Shown one piece after another: positions 6,620-10,870 of a stretch of DNA of 10,870 nucleotides. Numbering within the stretch: position 1 is the stretch's first letter; every line of letters begins with the position of its first letter. Origin of the DNA: JAVZGQ01 sp039000685. Lineage in GTDB: Archaea; Aenigmatarchaeota; Aenigmatarchaeia; CG10238-14; SCSR01. The stretch is from contig JAWBNW010000021.1 in assembly GCA_039000685.1 (NCBI GenBank), positions 1 to 10,870 of the forward strand, written 5' to 3'. The position numbers were made by a program, and so were the translations under genes. The notes beneath the pieces are model-generated. The model was given only the letters and a program-made list of their open reading frames with translations. It made no database searches and had not been told where the DNA came from.

Positions 6620-7975
6620 ATGCAAAATCTTTGGCTTTCCAAGCTGATAGATGATAAAAAAGTTTTGGTAGAGCTTAGTTCAACTGAAATAAAAACTGTT
6701 GCTAAAGATGTGAAATGTATTTTATGCAGAGGAGCTAAGCTTCTATGCGGCAAAGCAAGATGCCCTGTGATGGTAAGGTTTTATTCCCAAGTTAAAGCAA
6801 AGCCTCTGATAGAAAATCTAAATTTAGAAGGATCTTCGCCCCCAGATTTGTTCATTGGTAGAATAGGATATCCTTGGGTCACCATTGGTCCTTTAATTCC
6901 TCCAATCAAAGGAAACACTTTTCTTTTGGGCACACCAGAGCTTTGGCATGGTAAAACAATAGAGGAAATTGTTGATTTTCGTTCCCAGCTTGTTAGAGGA
7001 AAGCATCGCGTGCATGTAAAAGATTTAGAAAAAAACAAAATAGTTGAATTAACAAGAGAGCTTGCCCTTTCCAAAACTCCAGCTGAAGCAAATGCAGAAT
7101 TCTTGAAAAAACCTTCTGGGACTTTAGTTCTTGATGATGAAGTTCAACCTTATGGTCCTTCAGCCCCTTTAAAAAATCTTGAGTTAACTTCAATCAAGAC
7201 CGATCATAAAATAGAAAAAGCTTTTTTTGACACAGACTGGAAAGCAGCCGAGGCAGTGATTTGGCTTTATTCCAAAGGTGTGCTGATTTCAAAAATACAA
7301 AGAGCCTTTTCAGCAGGTTTGTTTGGCTTAAAAAATAATAGAAAGTTTGTGCCAACAAGATGGAGCCTGACTGCTGTAGACAGCATAATTTCACAAAAAC
7401 TTTTGGAACAAGTAAAAACTTTTCCTCTGATAAACGAGTTCAGAGTTTATGAGCATGTTGCCTTAGACAATAGATGGATAGTTTTGATGATTCCCGATTA
7501 CTGGAGCTATGAACAGATGGAAGCCTGGTATCCAAAAACAACTTGGAATCCTAGTAGTAAAGATATTTACATTATTTCAGATTGGGAAGGGTTTGATGGA
7601 AGAACAACTTATGCTGCTACTGGTGGCTGTTACTATAGTACTAGGCTTGGTGTCAGCGAGGCTTTGGTAAGAGAAAGAAGGCAGGCTGCTGTCCTAACTT
7701 TCAGAGAGATTCATCCAGGCTATATAATGCCAGTGGGTGTTTTTCACACTCGTGAAAGTATAAGACAAGCACTCAAAAATAATCCAGAAAAATTTAACAA
7801 ATTGGATGAAGCATTAAAGTATATTTCTACAAAATTGGAAATTCCATTTAAAAATTGGATAAAGAACAGTGTACTTCTTAAAAAAATTCTTTACCAAAGA
7901 AAAATCTTTGATTTCTTAAACAAGGAAAAGTCTTTAATTTTTAACTTCAATACACAATTTGATGAGCTTGACTGA
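6620..7975 (+). CDS. nreA: Nre-family archaeal DNA repair protein
   Basis: A 451-residue member of the archaeal Nre family, which is linked to DNA damage tolerance and, in some species, to PCNA binding. The N-terminal zinc-finger-like cluster C33-x2-C36-x6-C43-x4-C48 (CILCRGAKLLCG, then ARCPV) is diagnostic. It is followed by the conserved PPDLFIGRIGYPWVTIGPL-type block near 72-93 and the LVRGKHRVHVKDLE segment near 128. The middle and C-terminal parts (SLTAVDSI, WIVLMIPDYWSYE, YYSTRLGVSEAL) also fit the family. A PCNA-interaction-like motif, QRKIFDFL (426-433), lies 18 residues before the end; in known Nre proteins such a motif sits at the very C-terminus. No Shine-Dalgarno, consistent with leaderless expression from the TATA at 6591. 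Its last 14 bases overlap the next gene. Confidence 0.93.
   Translation: MQNLWLSKLIDDKKVLVELSSTEIKTVAKDVKCILCRGAKLLCGKARCPVMVRFYSQVKAKPLIENLNLEGSSPPDLFIGRIGYPWVTIGPLIPPIKGNTFLLGTPELWHGKTIEEIVDFRSQLVRGKHRVHVKDLEKNKIVELTRELALSKTPAEANAEFLKKPSGTLVLDDEVQPYGPSAPLKNLELTSIKTDHKIEKAFFDTDWKAAEAVIWLYSKGVLISKIQRAFSAGLFGLKNNRKFVPTRWSLTAVDSIISQKLLEQVKTFPLINEFRVYEHVALDNRWIVLMIPDYWSYEQMEAWYPKTTWNPSSKDIYIISDWEGFDGRTTYAATGGCYYSTRLGVSEALVRERRQAAVLTFREIHPGYIMPVGVFHTRESIRQALKNNPEKFNKLDEALKYISTKLEIPFKNWIKNSVLLKKILYQRKIFDFLNKEKSLIFNFNTQFDELD
7895..7918 (+). other. Candidate PIP box (PCNA-binding motif) in Nre
   Basis: These codons encode QRKIFDFL, which fits Q-x-x-(I/L/M)-x-x-aromatic-(aromatic/L). The last position is L rather than F or Y. 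PCNA binding through such a motif is known for some archaeal Nre proteins; here it is inferred. Confidence 0.5.
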
Positions 7976-8444
7976 AGAAAAGGAAAAACCAAGGCTACCA
8001 AGATGGATAGAAGCAAGATTAAGAAAATTATCCGATACCCTATATTTTATTTTGTTATTACAACCTTCAGAGCCTTCTGAACCAGCTTGGATTCAAGCTC
8101 TAGTGAAACAACAAGAAGAAAAATTGTTAGAACCAAAATTGTATCCTGGTACAGGAGAAATTTTCGATCGTTATTGTGTTTTAAGGAGAATCTTCAGGAA
8201 AGAAGAAATAACAGAAATTTTTATTGAAGGCAACAACGCAGCTTGTTTGAAAAAGCGCAAGGTTAATTTAAAGCAGGTAGTTGGCAATACAGAAAAATAC
8301 AATAAAGCCCTTTCTCAAGGTTATGAAACTGTAGGGGAAATTTTAATAGAAGAATTGGGCACTACAACGAGAGAAGAAATTATGGAAGAATTAGTAAGAC
8401 AGCTAGAGAGCTATGGAAAATCAAAGCCTTTTTGGCCAAAATAG
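7962..8444 (+). CDS. Unknown 160-aa protein overlapping the end of nre
   Basis: I do not recognise this family. The 160-residue product is soluble and charged. Visible features are a basic N-terminal helix (PRWIEARLRKL, about 10-20), a short hydrophobic run (LYFILLLQ), a proline-rich turn (QPSEPSEPAW), a basic segment (CLKKRKVNLK) and a helical acidic region (TTREEIMEELVRQLE) near the C-terminus. It has two cysteines and no metal-binding pattern. I preferred the ATG at 7962 to the adjacent TTG at 7959. Either start lies inside nre, whose stop is at 7973-7975, so translation is probably coupled and the product may work with Nre, as inferred from gene order only. The stop is 1 bp from the stop of the convergent sepF. 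Confidence 0.78.
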   Translation: MSLTEEKEKPRLPRWIEARLRKLSDTLYFILLLQPSEPSEPAWIQALVKQQEEKLLEPKLYPGTGEIFDRYCVLRRIFRKEEITEIFIEGNNAACLKKRKVNLKQVVGNTEKYNKALSQGYETVGEILIEELGTTTREEIMEELVRQLESYGKSKPFWPK

Positions 8445-8445
8445 C

Positions 8446-8760
8446 TTACCTTACTATTCTTGCAAAGCTTGGTGTTACCACAAGATAGCCTTCTTCTGTT
8501 CCTGCTATGTCAAATCCATACTGGTTTGAAACTCTCTTGAGCTTTTGAACGCAATTCTGGAATTCTCCCAAGTCTGTCCTTTGAAGCTCTTTTGTCTTCA
8601 AGAAGACTATGTTGCCTTCTCTCAAAAGCTTTGTTATCCTCTCTATATCAACAAAATCCTTCAAGTTCTCAATTCTCACATAAACAGGCTGGACAGGCTC
8701 TTCTTCTGTTGGCAACTCCACAGGCTCTTCCTTGCCCAAAAGCCTTTTAAGAAAGCTCAC
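8446..8760 (-). CDS. sepF: SepF-like cell division protein (FtsZ membrane anchor)
   Basis: A 104-residue archaeal SepF homologue. The N-terminus MSFLKRLLG is a short amphipathic helix of the kind that anchors SepF to the membrane. An acidic, proline-containing linker (about 11-25) follows, then the SepF/DUF552 domain (about 27-102) with RIENLKDFVDIERI, LLREGNIVFLKTKEL and a closing VTPSFARIV strand. In archaea with FtsZ, SepF dimerises and tethers the FtsZ ring to the membrane. The GTG start is favoured by a GAGGTGA Shine-Dalgarno about six bases upstream, and a nearby ATG is out of frame. The length is typical for archaea. It is convergent with the 160-aa gene and lies downstream of the NYN gene on the same strand, but a 117-bp gap with its own TATA-like site suggests separate transcription. 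Confidence 0.9.
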   Translation of the reverse strand: MSFLKRLLGKEEPVELPTEEEPVQPVYVRIENLKDFVDIERITKLLREGNIVFLKTKELQRTDLGEFQNCVQKLKRVSNQYGFDIAGTEEGYLVVTPSFARIVR

Positions 8761-8766
8761 TAAACA

Positions 8767-8773
8767 TCACCTC
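8767..8773 (-). promoter_or_regulatory. Shine-Dalgarno for the sepF GTG start
   Basis: GAGGTGA on the minus strand lies about six bases before the GTG at 8760. It resembles the site before the MetRS beta subunit and decides the start. Confidence 0.7.
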
Positions 8774-8796
8774 GATATTATTTTTGTTTTTTAATA

Positions 8797-8812
8797 GATT
8801 TATATTTTTAAG
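8797..8812 (-). promoter_or_regulatory. Candidate TATA element for sepF
   Basis: Read on the minus strand, CTTAAAAATATAAAT is TATA-like and lies upstream of the sepF Shine-Dalgarno at a distance that would place the transcript start near 8775, just before that site. Confidence 0.4.
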
Positions 8813-8859
8813 TTCTGTTTGAATAAAGCTTCAATTTCTCTACAATTATTTTATCCATC

Positions 8860-8871
8860 GATCCTAGGATC
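8860..8871. promoter_or_regulatory. 12-bp GC-containing perfect palindrome between the NYN gene and sepF
   Basis: GATCCTAGGATC is perfectly palindromic and stands out in AT-rich spacer DNA 6 bp past the NYN stop. It may be an operator for sepF or part of a 3'-end structure, but no T-tract follows. Function is unknown. Confidence 0.3.
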
Positions 8872-8877
8872 ATAAGT

Positions 8878-9330
8878 TTATAAATTTTCAATGAAGTCTG
8901 CCGCATTTCTTATGCTTATCGAAAAGCCTGGTTCAACTCCAAGCACTACAACTTTCTTACCATATTCTTTTGCTTTCAGCACCACTGGCAAGAAATCTGC
9001 ATCTCTTGTTGCTATTGCTATCACATCAACATTTTTTGTTAACAAAGTCTCGATTGCTGAAACGGCTAAAGTCACATCAACATCGCTTGCTCCTTCTTCT
9101 TTTTCTGCCAAAACCATCACAGATTCGAACCCCTCGTTTATTATAGCTTCTATCAGTTTTTCTGGGGCAAACTGATTCAAGAAAACTTTTGCTATTATCA
9201 CTCTGCCATACTTTTCACATCTTTTCCTGAGCTCTCTTAGGTCAACCATGAACTCTTTCCTGAGCATGTTTGGCCCGTCAACAAAAAGGGCCACGGCAGG
9301 CCTTTCTCTTCTCTGCTCTTTCGCTTTCAT
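8878..9330 (-). CDS. NYN-domain protein, putative RNase (TIGR00288-like)
   Basis: A 150-residue single-domain NYN (PIN-like) protein of the LabA/TIGR00288 type common in archaea. The acidic metal-binding residues are in place: FVDGPNM with D18 and N21, the GASDVDV block with D83 and D85, and ATRDADFLPVV with D110 and D112, followed by YGKKVVVLG. NYN domains are predicted to be Mg-dependent ribonucleases acting on structured or tRNA-like RNA; the target here is unknown. The ATG at 9330 is chosen over a TTG three bases earlier because of a strong AAGGAGGT Shine-Dalgarno 7 bp upstream. That site overlaps the stop codon of the upstream membrane-anchored protein, so the two are translationally coupled. 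No antitoxin-like partner is visible. Confidence 0.9.
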   Translation of the reverse strand: MKAKEQRRERPAVALFVDGPNMLRKEFMVDLRELRKRCEKYGRVIIAKVFLNQFAPEKLIEAIINEGFESVMVLAEKEEGASDVDVTLAVSAIETLLTKNVDVIAIATRDADFLPVVLKAKEYGKKVVVLGVEPGFSISIRNAADFIENL

Positions 9331-9336
9331 CAAAAT

Positions 9337-9344
9337 ACCTCCTT
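9337..9344 (-). promoter_or_regulatory. Strong Shine-Dalgarno of the NYN gene, overlapping the upstream stop
   Basis: AAGGAGGT on the minus strand shares bases with the TAA (9343-9345) of the 219-aa gene and lies 6-7 bases before the ATG at 9330. This is classic termination-reinitiation geometry. Confidence 0.8.
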
Positions 9345-10002
9345 AAATTTTCTTCCCGTTGATTTCTAAATTGGCTGCAGTCCCCGTTAGCCTCAACCGA
9401 TCTTCAAAATTTACACTTCCTCGAAAACCTTCTAATTTCAAGTTGGCTTGGTTGAAATCTGCTTTCAGCTCTATATCTTCCAGCTGCTTGCTAGCTTTTC
9501 CTGAAGCTGTGATGTTAATCAAGCTAGACTTAGCGTTGTTCATCGAAAAACTCCCCGGAAGCATTTCCATTTCTATTTTAACGTTATTCGTCTTCCAAGA
9601 ATCAAATTTAATCAAGCTTGCATCTGCTTTTAGGCTAACTTTACCATCACTCCCAACAGAAATTTCTCCACTTCCAACCATTTCGAGCTTAACCTTATCA
9701 CCAACTTCCCAGTTTTTTCCATCTATCTTCAAGCTCAAAATCTGGCAAGAAGTCTTGAATTCTGCGTCAGAAAAAGAAAAGCTCTGTCCGTAGATTGCTT
9801 CCCTATTCAAATCCAACTCAAAATTGAACTCCTGACCTGAAGGGGCTTTTACAAAAGAAGCGACAAAATTTCCAAGAGTGCTAGTTAGACCTCTTGTCAT
9901 GCTTCCCAAGGAAACTGCATATTTTCTACCCTGCTCTGTGAATAGTAAAAGGCCGGTGATAGCTAAAATAACAGCAACTGCAGCCAAAAGCTTCCATCTC
10001 AT
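9343..10002 (-). CDS. Membrane-anchored protein rich in predicted beta strand, unknown function
   Basis: A 219-residue protein with a short basic N-terminus (MRWK), one hydrophobic helix (about residues 5-22) and no clear cleavage site, so it is probably a single-pass anchor with the rest outside the cell. From about residue 55 to the end the sequence alternates polar and hydrophobic residues in short strands (KVKLEMVGSGEISV, KVSLKADASLIKF, ANLKLEGFRGSVNF). This suggests a repetitive beta-sheet fold, loosely like AsmA or late-embryogenesis-type lipid-contacting domains. I cannot assign a family. Only one cysteine is present, in the strand region. Its stop overlaps the Shine-Dalgarno of the NYN gene, so the two form an operon, and it is divergent from the DUF1512-like gene across 72 bp. 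Confidence 0.72.
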   Translation of the reverse strand: MRWKLLAAVAVILAITGLLLFTEQGRKYAVSLGSMTRGLTSTLGNFVASFVKAPSGQEFNFELDLNREAIYGQSFSFSDAEFKTSCQILSLKIDGKNWEVGDKVKLEMVGSGEISVGSDGKVSLKADASLIKFDSWKTNNVKIEMEMLPGSFSMNNAKSSLINITASGKASKQLEDIELKADFNQANLKLEGFRGSVNFEDRLRLTGTAANLEINGKKI

Positions 10003-10031
10003 CCTTTCACTAAAAATTTATTTAGCAAAAC

Positions 10032-10044
10032 AAAAATAAATACT
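10032..10044. promoter_or_regulatory. AT-rich divergent promoter element (219-aa gene / DUF1512-like gene)
   Basis: AAAAATAAATACT lies within the 72-bp divergent spacer, roughly 30-40 bp from both starts (10002 minus, 10075 plus). It reads as TATA-like on either strand. Neither gene has a convincing Shine-Dalgarno. Confidence 0.4.
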
Positions 10045-10074
10045 CTTGATACCAATCTTTCTTATAGTGATTTT

Positions 10075-10870
10075 ATGGCTAACTTATTTCAGTTTGGCGG
10101 CGACATTTGGTCCAACATAATCTGGCTCATAATTCTCCTCATCTTCTTCAACTTTTATCCCAAGATCATGGTCTCCCAGCTTTTGTGGAGATTGGAAAGA
10201 TCTGCTGCGATGCTAGAAGGCTTGACGGTAAAAGCAAAGAATATAGTGATGAAAAAAATACCGAAAAAAACTGGGAAAAATTTGAGAGAAAAAATTGATA
10301 ACTTTCTTGAATTCTTCATGATTGAGCCTGTTAGTTTGGATCCTTATGGTATAATCAAGAAGCTTGAGCACATCTCAGACCTTTCAGAAGATAGATTCAA
10401 AGCTTTTGTGAAGAACATAGCACCAAGCCTGAACAAAGAAGAGCAGGCCAACCTGATAATGGGTTTGAGTGGAGCCATAAGCCTAAACCAGTTAGCCAAG
10501 ATTGTCAGGCATTACGTTGAAACTGTGAGAAAGACCAAGAACTTGCAACTTGGTATGGTTTTGGAAATGCAATTGCCTCTGATAGAGAGGATATCGAAAG
10601 CCTTGCTCCAAGGTACGGAAGCCTTGACGAATGGTTGGCCGATTGGTGATGCTGCTGGTTGCATGACGGCTGCAAAGTTGATTGGCAACAGCAAGATAAG
10701 AGAAATGGAAGAAGATATTGTTTTTGCAGAGAAGAAGATCAAAGGTAAAAAAGTTATAATCATGAAAGCAAAAGGTCCTGGAGGAAGACTTGGTAAACTT
10801 GGGAAAGCTGTGGAAAAGCTGGTGAAAAAGAGAAAGATAGATAAGATAATAACAATTGATGCTGCTGCCA
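10075..10870 (+). CDS. DUF1512-like archaeal membrane-anchored protein (3'-truncated by window)
   Basis: An open frame from the ATG at 10075 to the window end gives 265 codons with no stop. An N-terminal hydrophobic helix (about 11-28, IIWLIILLIFF) is followed by a long cytosolic part. That part has a basic coiled region (about 55-75), a helical segment with EPVSLDPYGI and SEDRFKAFVKNIAP, then IGDAAGCMTAAKLIG, and an alpha/beta piece with KVIIMKAKGPGGRLGKLGKA. This matches my recollection of DUF1512, a conserved archaeal family of about 370 residues with no established function, so perhaps 100 residues are missing. The GPGGRLGK stretch is glycine-rich like a nucleotide-binding loop but does not fit a Walker A. 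The gene is divergent from the 219-aa gene. Confidence 0.82.
   Translation, partial: MANLFQFGGDIWSNIIWLIILLIFFNFYPKIMVSQLLWRLERSAAMLEGLTVKAKNIVMKKIPKKTGKNLREKIDNFLEFFMIEPVSLDPYGIIKKLEHISDLSEDRFKAFVKNIAPSLNKEEQANLIMGLSGAISLNQLAKIVRHYVETVRKTKNLQLGMVLEMQLPLIERISKALLQGTEALTNGWPIGDAAGCMTAAKLIGNSKIREMEEDIVFAEKKIKGKKVIIMKAKGPGGRLGKLGKAVEKLVKKRKIDKIITIDAAA

Noticed and set aside
8808..8873. 21-codon minus-strand micro-ORF just after the NYN stop
   Set aside because: No Shine-Dalgarno, and it overlaps the palindrome and the sepF promoter region. The length is expected by chance.
9359..9793. Plus-strand open frame of 144 codons opposite the 219-aa gene
   Set aside because: Serine- and leucine-rich, typical of an antisense shadow. 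The minus-strand gene has a proper membrane anchor and coupling to the NYN gene.
10107..10298. Short plus-strand open frame inside the DUF1512-like region
   Set aside because: Out of frame with the long uninterrupted DUF1512-like frame, with no ribosome site or recognisable features.
1..10870. Many AAGCTT sites across the window
   Set aside because: They occur mainly in coding DNA and reflect use of AAG, GCT and CTT codons and their complements. No spacing pattern suggests a repeat system.
1..10870. CRISPR array, insertion sequence, integration site or toxin-antitoxin locus
   Set aside because: No regularly spaced repeats, transposase-like protein or terminal inverted repeats were seen. The NYN protein resembles PIN toxins only in fold and has no antitoxin-like partner.

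Overview
The window looks archaeal. It encodes an Nre-family DNA repair protein, a NurA-type nuclease, a SepF-type cell-division protein, a DUF1512-like protein and a free-standing methionyl-tRNA synthetase beta (OB-fold) subunit, and several genes have TATA-like boxes close to their start codons. The DNA is AT-rich and densely packed, and a run of 10 Ns shows it comes from a draft or metagenomic assembly. An uncultivated, small-genome (DPANN-like) archaeon is my best guess, but no marker here fixes the lineage. The MetRS catalytic subunit looks bacterial in type, as often happens in such lineages.

Layout. (1) 18-3533, minus strand, transcribed right to left: a HAD phosphatase, MetRS (interrupted by the N-run), the MetRS beta subunit behind a strong Shine-Dalgarno, an unknown 98-aa cysteine-containing protein, and a two-CBS-domain protein. 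Gaps are 7-49 bp, so this could be one transcript. (2) 3571-5469, plus strand: a multi-pass membrane protein, then NurA. (3) 5470-5756: no intact recognised gene, but an apparently frame-broken two-helix small membrane protein at 5526-5686. (4) 5757-7975: an SPL-family radical SAM protein (minus) and Nre (plus), divergent from a shared TATA-like region. (5) 7962-8444: an unknown 160-aa protein whose start overlaps the end of nre. It ends 1 bp from the convergent sepF. (6) 8446-10002, minus strand: SepF, a NYN-domain putative RNase, and a single-pass membrane-anchored protein rich in predicted beta strand. The last two are translationally linked. (7) 10075 to the window end, plus strand: a DUF1512-like membrane-anchored protein, cut by the window edge.

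How the genes fit together. The left block is mostly translation housekeeping. The centre is enriched in DNA repair: NurA, an SPL-type radical SAM protein and Nre, the last with a candidate PCNA-binding motif and an overlapping unknown partner. The right block combines cell division (SepF) with uncharacterised membrane-associated proteins and a putative RNase. I see no CRISPR array, insertion sequence, rRNA or tRNA. The best candidates for something undescribed are the unknown gene overlapping nre, the NYN/membrane-protein pair beside sepF, and the broken small membrane gene.
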